From NCBI RefSeq assembly GCF_002979535.1, contig NZ_PCPB01000013.1, positions 42,150 through 106,149 on the forward strand: a DNA stretch of 64,000 nucleotides, given 5' to 3'. The notes under the pieces were generated by a model. It was given only the letters and a program-made list of their open reading frames with translations. It was not told the DNA's origin and searched no databases. Source of the stretch: Brevundimonas sp. MYb52. GTDB lineage: Bacteria; Pseudomonadota; Alphaproteobacteria; Caulobacterales; Caulobacteraceae. The translations under genes were made by a program, and so were the position numbers. This document shows positions 25,407 to 33,684 of this stretch, one piece after another (the first letter of the stretch is position 1; each line of letters begins with the position of its first letter).

Positions 25407-26329
25407 CGGGCCTCTTTCCAGGGTCTGAGGACGCCCCAGGGGCGACTGGCCGAAAGCCAGTAGATCAGGGGCAGGACCGCCATCCGCGCCGCCATGATGA
25501 CGACCAGACCGCCCAGCCCCATGGCCGTCGTCGGCGGGGCGACCTTGCGCAGATAGCGTCCGGCGGCGGCCATATCGATGCGGCCGATCTGGATCAGGTC
25601 GTCGCCCCGGCCATAGTCCAACTGGTCGCGACAGAAGGCGTTGTAGGCCTCCATGCGGTGCGGCGCGGCCTGCGCGAAGGTCTTCTTCAGGGCGTCGGAG
25701 CCGCCGGTGTAGGCGTTTGTGATGACGAAGCGCGCCTCGTCGAAACCGGCCTCGGGGCCGACGCCGAAGGCCGCCCTGTGTCGGGCCATGATCTGTCGCG
25801 CCAGGGTCAGGTGATCGAAGCTGCGGCGCACGCCGGGGCGCGGCGAGGGGAAGACGTCGGAAAAGGTCTCGGCCGCCATGCCGACGACGGCGGGCACCTG
25901 GCTGACGTTGGAAATCCACAGGGGCCGCCCTTGCCCGGCCAGGAACATCAGGACGCAGGTCAGGCCGTAGAGGGTGGCCGACATGCCGCGCCCCCGGAAC
26001 GAGGGGTCGACCATGACCAGGCCCAGATGCATGACCTGGGTCGCACGGCCTTCCAACTCCACGTCCAGCAGCGACAGGACGTTGAAGGCGACGGGACGGG
26101 CGGCCGCGCCCTTGCCCTGATAGACCACGGTCACGACACAGTTCCTCAGCCGCTCGGCGTCGCCGCCCAGCACGCCATAGGTCAGTGCGGCCTGATCCAG
26201 CGTCGTCGCGGCCACCGTCCGCAGGTCGGCCGTCAGGGCATCGACCTCCGGCCCCGACAAGGCCAGGCCAGGGCGCTCGACGATGTGCGTCGTCAAATCC
26301 CGACCCGAGCGCCAATGAAGATTGATCAT
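25403..26329 (-). CDS. GNAT acyltransferase with C-terminal membrane anchor, first gene of the ThiF operon
   Basis: A 308-residue protein. The acyl-CoA binding motif A reads LVMVDPSFRGRGMSATLYG (residues 104-122), a standard GNAT signature. Residues 270-293 form a hydrophobic helix near the C-terminus, followed by a short basic tail, so the enzyme is probably held at the inner membrane. The gene is divergent from a TetR regulator (26501) over 171 bases, and it leads an operon of five genes that all overlap by ATGA. Its acyl donor and acceptor are unknown. Confidence 0.78.
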   Translation of the reverse strand: MINLHWRSGRDLTTHIVERPGLALSGPEVDALTADLRTVAATTLDQAALTYGVLGGDAERLRNCVVTVVYQGKGAAARPVAFNVLSLLDVELEGRATQVMHLGLVMVDPSFRGRGMSATLYGLTCVLMFLAGQGRPLWISNVSQVPAVVGMAAETFSDVFPSPRPGVRRSFDHLTLARQIMARHRAAFGVGPEAGFDEARFVITNAYTGGSDALKKTFAQAAPHRMEAYNAFCRDQLDYGRGDDLIQIGRIDMAAAGRYLRKVAPPTTAMGLGGLVVIMAARMAVLPLIYWLSASRPWGVLRPWKEAR

Positions 26330-26500
26330 GCCACCGTCATTCGAGGGACGACCCGCGCGTGTCCGCCGAGCTTACAGGAGAGCGCGCTCTGGGGCGCGTC
26401 AAGGCGAAGCAGCATAGCTGGAAATGAACGTCGATCAATAAGATGCGAAAACGGATGTTTCTTCAGCTTTCCCAAAGCGGGATTCTGCTATGCACGAACG

Positions 26501-27109
26501 ATGGGCAGACGTTCGGATCATACGCGGCAAGAGCTGGAGCACCTGTTTGTGGTCGAGGGCCACAAGCATATGGCCGAGGTGGGGTTCGCACGCTTTTCCG
26601 CGCGGGAGGTGGCCAAGCGGATCGGCTATTCGATCGGCACCCTTTACAATGTTTTCGGCACCCTGGATCAGTTGCTGATCGCCATCAACACGCGGACCTT
26701 CCAACTGTGGGCCGAGGATGTCCGGCAGGCGCTGGAGCGGAGCGGGCCGGATCGCATCCGCTGTCTTGTTGAGGCCTATTTCGGCTTCGCGCGCGCAAAT
26801 CCTCACAGTTGGACGGCTATATACGAACATCACCTGCCGGCGGATCTGGTCCTGTCCGACGAACAGAACCTGCTGCGGGGCGGGCTGACCCAGATCATCG
26901 TGGACGAGGTGGTCGCCGTCCTGCCGCCCAAAGCGCAGGCCGACGCGCCGCGTCTGGCCCGTTCGCTGATCGCGGTGGTTCACGGGCACTGCGTCTATGA
27001 TCTGAACGGCAGCTTCGCCCTGATGGGCATTGCGCAGCCGATGGAACTGGCGCTGGAACGGGTGCGCGAGAGTCTGACCCATGCGGGCGCGTCGCTGACG
27101 TCGGACTAG
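26501..27109 (+). CDS. TetR-family transcriptional regulator
   Basis: A 202-residue regulator. The N-terminal HTH is seen in RFSAREVAKRIGYSIGTLYNVF (about residues 29-50), with the tyrosine-rich recognition helix of the family. The C-terminal ligand domain carries WTAIYEHHLPADL and an HGHCVYDL motif. The start is an ATG preceded by no strong Shine-Dalgarno; the frame is open upstream but without family similarity. It diverges from the GNAT/ThiF operon and most likely represses it and itself; this is inferred from position only. Confidence 0.82.
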   Translation: MGRRSDHTRQELEHLFVVEGHKHMAEVGFARFSAREVAKRIGYSIGTLYNVFGTLDQLLIAINTRTFQLWAEDVRQALERSGPDRIRCLVEAYFGFARANPHSWTAIYEHHLPADLVLSDEQNLLRGGLTQIIVDEVVAVLPPKAQADAPRLARSLIAVVHGHCVYDLNGSFALMGIAQPMELALERVRESLTHAGASLTSD

Positions 27110-27117
27110 CGTCGCCG

Positions 27118-27732
27118 TCATCCCCGCAGGTCGGCCTGTGCGACGGCGACGTAACGCCAGGGGCCGCGCGTGCTGGCGTCAAAAGGCCAGCAGGTGCTTA
27201 GAACCAGGGTCGGGGCGACGGCGTGGGGGGCGACGGCGAACCGGTCGTTGCGGACCACATAGCCGCCCTGCATGCGAAATGAGGCGCGCCCGCCGTCGAC
27301 GGTTTCGACGATCACCACATCGCCCGGCCTGAGGTCCTGCATGAAGCGGAAGTGGGTATCGCGATGGGCGGCGACGACGGCGGTTCCGTTCCGGCCAAGG
27401 GGGGCGCTGCCGGGGACAAGGGTCGGTCCGAAGGCCAAGGCCTCGCCCGAACCGCCGGACAGGACGATCTCGGAAACCTTCAATCGCGGCACGCTGATGC
27501 GCGCGACCGGCACGGTGTCGGCCCAGGGCCAGGCCTTGACCGGAGCGCCGGTCGACCGCGCGGTCGTGAAGGCTCGCTCCAGAAGCACCTGGGCCAGGAG
27601 CGCCTTGGCGGGAATGATGGCGCCCTGACCGGCCAGGCACAGGCCGGCGATCGACAGGGCCATGAAGCCGGCGGTCGGGAGGGCGCGCCAGCGGCGCCCT
27701 CCCTTGGCGGCGGTGGGAGGGGGCGGTCTCAC
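27118..27732 (-). CDS. Class GN sortase
   Basis: A 204-residue membrane-anchored transpeptidase of the Gram-negative sortase class. The active site can be read as His123 (VAAHRDTHF), Cys181 (LSTCWPFD) and Arg193 (GPWRYV). A single N-terminal hydrophobic helix (20-40) anchors it in the inner membrane. The GTG start overlaps the stop of the VIT/vWA gene (GTGA), so the enzyme and its probable substrate are translated together. In this class the sortase usually has a single substrate encoded next door, which fits here. It should cut that protein at its LPQTA motif and join it to an unknown acceptor. Confidence 0.9.
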   Translation of the reverse strand: MRPPPPTAAKGGRRWRALPTAGFMALSIAGLCLAGQGAIIPAKALLAQVLLERAFTTARSTGAPVKAWPWADTVPVARISVPRLKVSEIVLSGGSGEALAFGPTLVPGSAPLGRNGTAVVAAHRDTHFRFMQDLRPGDVVIVETVDGGRASFRMQGGYVVRNDRFAVAPHAVAPTLVLSTCWPFDASTRGPWRYVAVAQADLRG

Positions 27733-29864
27733 GACCTCGCCCGCCGACGGCGCAGGATCATCAGTCCCAGTCCGCCGATCAGCGCCAGCCCCAGACCGCT
27801 CCACATGGAGAGAGCCCACGCGGTCGCCGTTTGCGGCAGGTCGAAGGGGACGCTGGGATCGTCGGTTTCGGCTTCGCTCGACCGATCACCGTCCGGCGCG
27901 GGGGCGCCGAATATGCGGTCGAAATCCCAGCCCGCCGGCAGGTTCAACGGCAGTTCCTCCTCGGTCAGGCGTGCGCCTTGGGGCCGCGAGGGTGTTCGAT
28001 CAACGGCGACCAGGCTGGTCTCCCGAGTCACGATCGAGAAGTCGAGACCCAGTTGGGCGATGGTCTGGGCGGCCTCCTCGGCGCTGATCTGATCCAGACG
28101 CTGACCGACCTCGGCGTCGGTGATGCGGCGCCGGGCCCAGAGCTTGGCGACGCCCACGCCTTCCACGGCCTGGTTGAGATTCAGGCGGCGGCTCCAGGGA
28201 CGTCCGTCCAGCATGCCGGAGACGGTGATCGATCCCCGCAGGTTCGAGGCGCGGGCCAGGAGAATCAGCGGCTCGCCTTCGTAGAGATCGGGCAGATCGG
28301 CGGGGGCGAACTGGGCGTCGCCGCCGTGGGTGACCACCCGAAGGTCGGTCAGGACCGGGCGGGTCAGGCGATCCAGCAGCGCCGACATGCGGACGATGAC
28401 CTCGCGGGTGTCGCCGATGTGGGTGTAGGTCCCGCGCCCGACCTCGGCCATCCGGTTCATCAGGAAGGTGTTGGGCGCGCTGCCGATGCCGACCATGAAG
28501 ACGCGGCTGCGGCCACGGTTCGAGCCGAGCGCGGCGAGCATCTGGTCTTCATTGCTGATCGAGCCGTCGGTCAGAAAGATCACCTGGCGCACACGCCCGG
28601 CGTCTTCGGGCGTGTCGTCCACCAGGGCGGCCCTCAACGCCGGCAGCATCTCAGTGCCGCCGCTGGCCTCGAGCTGATCGGCGTAGCGCAAGGCCAGGGC
28701 GACCTGGTCGCGCGTCGCCAGGACGGGCTTGTCGAACAGTTCGGTCATGCTGTCGTCAAAGCGAATGACGTTGAAGCGGTCGGCAGGGGAGAGGCTGCGC
28801 AGGGCCAGCTTCAGGCTCTCCTTGGCCTGACGCATGGAGTCGCCGGACATCGATCCGCTGTTGTCGATGACGAAGACCAGTTCGCGCACCGGCGGGGTGC
28901 TGCGACGGTTGCTCTCCGGCGGTGAAATCAGCGCCATCAGATAGTCGTCGGCCCGCACGCGTTGCCGGAACAGCTCGACGCCAGGAGCGGTTTCGGCGGA
29001 ACGCCACCTCAGCTCGAAGTCGCGATTGGACGGCGCCGACCCGTCCTCGAGGGTGATGGTCCGCGTCGATCCTGGGCCATCGGCGACCTGGATCGCATGA
29101 TAGGGGCTGACGATGCCGGTCGGGGCGAAGCCGGGGTTGAGACGCACAGTGATGGAAACCGGATTGACGTCGGCATGGCGTCGCGGGTCCAGCACCGGGG
29201 CGCGGGTTGCGGCGGCGTCGGCCGCCGACGTGCCGGGCGGGGCGTAACGCGGCCCGACGACCAGCGGCAGCCGGAAGCCGTACTCGCCCGAAATGCGACG
29301 CACCGGGGCCTGGTATTCGATCTCGATCAGGACGGTTTCGCCTGGCCCGATGTTGGCGACCCGGTTGGTGAACATATTGGGGCGCTGCTGCTCGACCAGG
29401 CCGGCGGCGCGACCTTCGGCCTTGGCCTGTTCATAGATTTCGCGCGCGGCGGCGCGGCGGTTGATCTCCCCGATGATCACCCTCTGGCCGACAACCATCT
29501 TCAGGCTGTCGACGGCGCCGTCTTCGGGCAGGGGATAGAGATAGGTGGCCTCGACCCAGTCGCGGCTGGTGTTGCGGAAGGCCTGGACGACTTTGACGCG
29601 CGCGGTCAGGCCGGTGACGGTCACGTCCATGTCCGTGCCCAACTGCACCGCGGAGGGCGTGGCCCCGTCTCTGGCCCGCAACAGCAGGGAGCCGGAGGTG
29701 ATCTCGTCGTCCGGCGCGAGCTGTCGCGCTTGGGCGAGCGAGGCGAAGCTGAACATCATCACCGACAGGACGACGGCTGACAGCCCGGCGATCAGGGCGG
29801 CGCGACCTCGGCGGCGCCGGGAGGGATGGCCAGGGCGGGGCCTGGCGGCGGGGGACGGGATCAT
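27729..29864 (-). CDS. VIT and vWA domain protein with LPQTA sorting signal (class GN sortase target)
   Basis: A 711-residue exported protein. It has a long signal peptide (about residues 22-46), a VIT domain (about 55-185), a von Willebrand A domain with the metal-site motif DNSGS at 334-338, and a C-terminal sorting signal: LPQTA at 676-680, a hydrophobic helix and RRRRARS. This is the architecture described for the marine proteobacterial sortase target family. AAGGAG precedes the ATG by seven bases. It presumably becomes linked to, or released from, the envelope by the adjacent sortase and may serve in adhesion or protein assembly; its role is not known. Confidence 0.9.
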   Translation of the reverse strand: MIPSPAARPRPGHPSRRRRGRAALIAGLSAVVLSVMMFSFASLAQARQLAPDDEITSGSLLLRARDGATPSAVQLGTDMDVTVTGLTARVKVVQAFRNTSRDWVEATYLYPLPEDGAVDSLKMVVGQRVIIGEINRRAAAREIYEQAKAEGRAAGLVEQQRPNMFTNRVANIGPGETVLIEIEYQAPVRRISGEYGFRLPLVVGPRYAPPGTSAADAAATRAPVLDPRRHADVNPVSITVRLNPGFAPTGIVSPYHAIQVADGPGSTRTITLEDGSAPSNRDFELRWRSAETAPGVELFRQRVRADDYLMALISPPESNRRSTPPVRELVFVIDNSGSMSGDSMRQAKESLKLALRSLSPADRFNVIRFDDSMTELFDKPVLATRDQVALALRYADQLEASGGTEMLPALRAALVDDTPEDAGRVRQVIFLTDGSISNEDQMLAALGSNRGRSRVFMVGIGSAPNTFLMNRMAEVGRGTYTHIGDTREVIVRMSALLDRLTRPVLTDLRVVTHGGDAQFAPADLPDLYEGEPLILLARASNLRGSITVSGMLDGRPWSRRLNLNQAVEGVGVAKLWARRRITDAEVGQRLDQISAEEAAQTIAQLGLDFSIVTRETSLVAVDRTPSRPQGARLTEEELPLNLPAGWDFDRIFGAPAPDGDRSSEAETDDPSVPFDLPQTATAWALSMWSGLGLALIGGLGLMILRRRRARS

Positions 29865-29978
29865 GGGAATGCTCCTTGATGGAGCCTTTTCACTAGGCAG
29901 TCGGCGGTGCGGACAGCCACGCGAAATCGAGGCAAATCTCCGCCGTGGTCCGCACGCGCGGGCGCGCTCTGGCCTTCA

Positions 29979-30019
29979 ATTGACGTCATGTGCGGAAATG
30001 TGCGTATTTTGGCGTCAAT
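29979..30019. promoter_or_regulatory. Inverted repeat in the promoter of the XRE gene
   Basis: ATTGACGTCA (29979-29988) and TGGCGTCAAT (30010-30019) are inverted copies matching at nine of ten positions, 31 bases centre to centre. The left arm contains TTGACG, a possible -35, with TATTTT at 30005-30010 as a weak -10. This suggests autoregulation by the XRE protein and possibly control of the divergent VIT/sortase operon. Confidence 0.45.
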
Positions 30020-30031
30020 CAGGGGAGAGTC

Positions 30032-30760
30032 ATGGACGACGCCGAAGCGCAGATGATCGCCCGCCGGGTTCGCGAAGAACTGGCGCGACGGCGGCTGTCC
30101 CGTCAGGCGCTGGCGGATATGGCCCGGGTCAGCATCTCAACGCTGGAGAAAGCGCTGTCGGGCCGCCGCGCCTTCACCCTGGCCACCGTGGTACGGCTTG
30201 AACAGGCTCTGGGCGTCCCGCTGCAGAAGGCCTCGACGCCCTCGGTTGATCCGCTGGCTTCTTCGCCCGACAGCTTGGGGGCATATTCGCAGAATGCTGT
30301 GCGTTGGCTGGAGGGGCGCTATCTGACGCTGAGGCCGTCGTTCGGAACGCCGGGCGACATCTACGCCTATGCAACGATCATCCAGTGGGATGCGGGGCAG
30401 GGCTGTCTGATGTTTTCGGAGTCCGAGCGCCTGGACAGTTCGTTCTCGCAGACCGGCAAGGTGTCGCTGCCCCATCTGTCCGGCCATATCTACCTGGTGA
30501 CCAATGTGGAGGGGCAGTATCGTCTGGCCGTGCTGGGCCGCCCCACGATCCAGGGCGCCCTCTACGGCATCCTGACGACCCTGATGGTCGGCCACGGGTC
30601 GCAATTGATCCCCGCCGCCGCGCCCTTCGTGCTGCTGCGTCTGAAGACGGAGGCCGGGATCGCGTTCGGCCGCGTCACGCCCGAGCATTCGGACTATGCC
30701 CGATATCGTGCGGAGCTGGACCTGGTCACAGCCGATGGGTTCGCGCATTTCCCCAAGTGA
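30032..30760 (+). CDS. XRE-family regulator with C-terminal sensor-like domain
   Basis: A 242-residue protein. The N-terminal Cro/CI HTH is visible in RRRLSRQALADMARVSISTL (residues 18-37) followed by GRRAFTLATVVRLEQALG. The remaining 170 residues form an unrecognised domain that starts NAVRWLEGRYLTLRPSF and may bind a ligand. The ATG at 30032 has AGGGGAGAG at good spacing; an earlier in-frame ATG lacks one. It is divergent from the VIT/sortase operon by 167 bases and may control it; an inverted repeat covers its promoter. Confidence 0.8.
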   Translation: MDDAEAQMIARRVREELARRRLSRQALADMARVSISTLEKALSGRRAFTLATVVRLEQALGVPLQKASTPSVDPLASSPDSLGAYSQNAVRWLEGRYLTLRPSFGTPGDIYAYATIIQWDAGQGCLMFSESERLDSSFSQTGKVSLPHLSGHIYLVTNVEGQYRLAVLGRPTIQGALYGILTTLMVGHGSQLIPAAAPFVLLRLKTEAGIAFGRVTPEHSDYARYRAELDLVTADGFAHFPK

Positions 30761-30772
30761 TCGAAGCTGCGA

Positions 30773-32473
30773 TCAGGAGGCCGGGGCTGACTGCGACGCC
30801 TTCCAGGCTTCGAGGTATTCGAGGCGGCGCAGCACCTTGGAACCAGGGTCCAGCAGGACGTGGGCCGAGGCAGGGGCGGTGAAGCTGGCGCGGCCGTTGG
30901 TCATGGGCAGGGTGCGGGTCTGGCCGTCCACCTCGACCTCGACGGGCAGGGGGAAGGGGCGGCCGTCGCCGGTCTTCCATTCCAGACTGACGCGCTCGCC
31001 GTCGCGGGTCATGACCAGGTCGGGCAGGGCGGCCTGATAGAGGTAGGCGTCGAAGAACCAGCCCAGGTCGCGGCCGGTCACGTCGTTGACGATGGCGATG
31101 AACTCCGGCGTCGTGGCGTAGCGGGGTGCGAAGTTGCCGGGTTTGGGGTCGGGGCGACCGTAGACCAGGCGGCGAAGGCTTTCATAGAAGGCGTCGTCGC
31201 CGATGTAGAGGCGCAGCGTATGGGCGATCAGGGCACCCTTGTAATAGAGGTCCAGCCCCGGCCCGGTCTCGCCGTTATAGACGGTTCCGGCGTCCTGAGG
31301 CTTGCCCGAGACGACGGGGAAGCGGTTGGACAGCGTCAACCGCATGGTCTGCAGTTCGGACTGCATGGCGCGCTCGCCGTTCAGCCAGCGGGCGTAGAGG
31401 GGCTGCATATAGGTGCCGAAACCCTCGTGCAGCCACATGTCGTCCCAGTCGGCGTTGGTCAGCTGATTGCCGAACCATTCGTGGGCCAGTTCGTGCTGCA
31501 GCAGCCAGTCGTAGCCCTTGCCGTCCAGCTTGTAGCCGTTGCCGTAGGCGTTGATGGTCTGGTGCTCCATGCCCAGGTGCGGGGTCTCGACCACGCCCAT
31601 CTTCTCGTCGGCGAAGGGGAAGGGACCGATGGTCGCCTCATAGAAGTCGAGCTGCAGAGGGAACTCGGCGAACAGGGCGGCGGCCTTGGCCGGGGCGTCC
31701 GAGGCCAGATGCCAGAAGCGCAGGGGAATCACATTGCCGAATCGACTGGGGTATTCGGCGCTCATCTCGACGAAGGGGCCGACGTTCAGGCTGATGGCGT
31801 AGGTGTCGGGCTGGCGCGCGGTCCAGTTCCAGGTCGTCGTGCCGTCGCCGTTGTCGGTCTTGCCGAGAAAGCGGCCGTTGGCGGGGGCGGACAGGGCGGA
31901 CGGGACGGTGATGTGCAGGTCCACCCGGTCCGGCTCGCCCTGGGGGTGGTCGACGCAGGGCCAGAACAGGTCGCAGCCCTCGCCCTGCACCGCGCTGGCG
32001 ATCCACGGTTGGCCGTCCGGCGCCTTGGCCCAGACGAAGCCGCCGTCCCAGGGCGCGCGCTGGGCCTGATGCGGGCGGCCGGAATAGGCGATGCGGACCG
32101 AGGCCGTTTGGTCGGGCGTCAGGGCGCTGGGCAGGGGGATGGTCAGGCGGCCGTCCGGGTTGGACCAGCCGGTGACGGCCTGGCCGTCCACGGTGATGGA
32201 GGCGATGGCGAACAGGGTGTCCAGTTCGACCACGACAGCGCTAGCCGGGGCCGTGGCGGTGAAGTTGAGAACAGCGACGCCCTCGATCGACTGGGACTCG
32301 GGCAGCAGTTTGAACGACAGGTCGGCCTTGTCGAAGCGCAGGGCCAGTTGTTCGGGCGTGCGCGCTGTGCCGCTGGACAGGGTGAAGGCGCTCGAATCGC
32401 GGACCGCTTCCTGGGCCAGTGCGGGCGCCGACAGCAGGGCGGTGGTCAGGCAGAGGGCGGTGATCAGGCGCAA
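30773..32473 (-). CDS. Exported M1-family metallopeptidase
   Basis: A 566-residue zinc aminopeptidase of the M1 family. The zinc site is HELAHEWFGNQ at about residues 326-336 with the third ligand Glu in LHEGFGTY about 18 residues on. The substrate N-terminus recognition block appears as HLGMEH just before it. A signal peptide ends APALAQE near residue 21, so it acts in the periplasm or outside. It is shorter than E. coli PepN and lacks the large C-terminal superhelix, as in many exported M1 enzymes. It converges with the XRE gene, 12 bases away. Confidence 0.92.
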   Translation of the reverse strand: MRLITALCLTTALLSAPALAQEAVRDSSAFTLSSGTARTPEQLALRFDKADLSFKLLPESQSIEGVAVLNFTATAPASAVVVELDTLFAIASITVDGQAVTGWSNPDGRLTIPLPSALTPDQTASVRIAYSGRPHQAQRAPWDGGFVWAKAPDGQPWIASAVQGEGCDLFWPCVDHPQGEPDRVDLHITVPSALSAPANGRFLGKTDNGDGTTTWNWTARQPDTYAISLNVGPFVEMSAEYPSRFGNVIPLRFWHLASDAPAKAAALFAEFPLQLDFYEATIGPFPFADEKMGVVETPHLGMEHQTINAYGNGYKLDGKGYDWLLQHELAHEWFGNQLTNADWDDMWLHEGFGTYMQPLYARWLNGERAMQSELQTMRLTLSNRFPVVSGKPQDAGTVYNGETGPGLDLYYKGALIAHTLRLYIGDDAFYESLRRLVYGRPDPKPGNFAPRYATTPEFIAIVNDVTGRDLGWFFDAYLYQAALPDLVMTRDGERVSLEWKTGDGRPFPLPVEVEVDGQTRTLPMTNGRASFTAPASAHVLLDPGSKVLRRLEYLEAWKASQSAPAS

Positions 32474-32526
32474 GGCGGCGGCTCCGGCAGAGGTCGGGGG
32501 ACCGTAGCCTCCGCCGGCAAGCGCGC

Positions 32527-32557
32527 AAAGAAAAAGGCCGGCGTTTCCACCGGCCTC
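32527..32557 (-). terminator. Intrinsic terminator of rpmB
   Basis: On the minus strand AGGCCGG (complement of 32550-32556) pairs with CCGGCCT (32535-32541) and is followed by TTTTTCTTT. It lies 26 bases after the rpmB stop. Confidence 0.85.
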
Positions 32558-32582
32558 TTCAAATCGTGTCAGACGGCGCTGA

Positions 32583-32879
32583 TTAAGCGGCGGTCTGCTC
32601 AGCCAGCTTGGCCTTGACCTGGCGCTTGATGCGCAGGGCGGCGACCGACAGCTTTTCGTCGCGAGCCTTGACGATGAAGGCGTCCAGGCCGCCCTTGTAG
32701 TCGAGGGTGCGCAGGGCGGCGTTCGAGATCCGCAGCGAGAAGGTTTGGCCCAGCGACTCGGAAGCCACCTTGACCGTCTTCAGCGACGGCAGGAAGCGGC
32801 GCTTGGTCTTGATGTTCGAGTGGCTCACATTGTGGCCGACCATCGGGCCGATACCCGTGAGTTCGCAACGACGCGACAT
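32583..32879 (-). CDS. rpmB: Large ribosomal subunit protein L28
   Basis: A 98-residue ribosomal protein. The start [20 protein letters not shown] is the family N-terminus, and [13 protein letters not shown] follows; the C-terminal extension to AEQTAA is usual in alphaproteobacteria. GAGGA lies seven bases upstream of the ATG on the minus strand. The frame is open 15 codons further upstream without similarity. It is monocistronic, with its own terminator. Confidence 0.97.
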   Translation of the reverse strand: MSRRCELTGIGPMVGHNVSHSNIKTKRRFLPSLKTVKVASESLGQTFSLRISNAALRTLDYKGGLDAFIVKARDEKLSVAALRIKRQVKAKLAEQTAA

Positions 32880-33096
32880 CTTAAGATCCTCAAGGTCACA
32901 TCCGCGAGACGTGTGCGGACGCATGAAACAGGTGCACGCAGCGGGCGGACCCCTGCGAGAGAGGGGGCCGTATAGAGGAATGACTCGGAGGCCGTCAAGG
33001 CTGGAGTCGAGTCAGGCTGGGGATTGAAGCGAGGATGACCGCCGGGGATCGTCATCGTTCAGCCCGCGTTCAACGACCTGCTATAGAGAGGATCGC

Positions 33097-33600
33097 ATGA
33101 AGACCTATCGGAAGCTGCTTACCATGAAGACGCTGCCTGTTTCGTTCGCCCGCATTCTGGCTGTGGCCGCCCCCGTCGTGGCGGGCGCCGTCATGCTGGG
33201 CGCGCCGGCCGCCGCGCCCCAGGCCCAAACGGCGGCGCCGACCCAGCCGGTCCTGCCCGGATACTGGGAATACACCACCAGCGCCCTGGGCAGCCGCGAC
33301 ACCGAGCAGAAGTGCGTCCGCCCCAGCGAGATCAACCGCTTCTTCGGCGGCCTGTCGACCAACCGCTGGAAATGCACCTATCCGACACGTCAGGTCGGCG
33401 ACGGCCGCGCCCGCTTCGAAGGAAGCTGTCAGGACAAGAAGGGCCGTCGGGTCAATGTGCGCCTGAATGGAACCTATCAGGCCGAGAGCTTCACCTTTAA
33501 CGGCGGCGCGCAACTGATGCGCGGCACCCCCTATATCCCGGCCAGCATCACCGCGCGCCGTCTGGCCGCCCAGTGCCCGGCGGGGGCGGAGTATTTCTGA
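33097..33600 (+). CDS. DUF3617 family exported protein
   Basis: A 167-residue protein with an N-terminal signal segment (about residues 14-42, ending QAQTA). The mature part begins PVLPGYWEYTTSAL, the DUF3617 hallmark, with cysteines in EQKCVRP, RWKCTYP, GSCQD and AAQCPAG that likely form two disulfides. GAGAGGA precedes the ATG; a second in-frame ATG nine codons later is also possible. Members are periplasmic and of unknown function. A strong bidirectional hairpin follows its stop. Confidence 0.85.
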   Translation: MKTYRKLLTMKTLPVSFARILAVAAPVVAGAVMLGAPAAAPQAQTAAPTQPVLPGYWEYTTSALGSRDTEQKCVRPSEINRFFGGLSTNRWKCTYPTRQVGDGRARFEGSCQDKKGRRVNVRLNGTYQAESFTFNGGAQLMRGTPYIPASITARRLAAQCPAGAEYF

Positions 33601-33632
33601 GGCTGAACGCCGGTGATGCGTCGCCCATAGAA

Positions 33633-33663
33633 AAAGGCCCGGCGTTTCCGCCGGGCCTTTGTC
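33633..33663. terminator. Bidirectional terminator between the DUF3617 gene and carD
   Basis: A perfect 12-bp stem, AAAGGCCCGGCG (33633-33644) and CGCCGGGCCTTT (33649-33660), has a TTTC loop. The minus strand continues with five T residues, making it strongest for carD; the plus strand has only a short T run. Confidence 0.88.
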
Positions 33664-33684
33664 GTATCCGTCTGTCGCCGCGGA

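Noticed and set aside
24534..26315. Very long minus-strand frame that would add about 300 residues in front of ThiF
   Set aside because: The upstream part overlaps the GNAT gene in another frame and is rich in Arg, Gly and Pro; the ATGA-coupled start at 25406 fits better.
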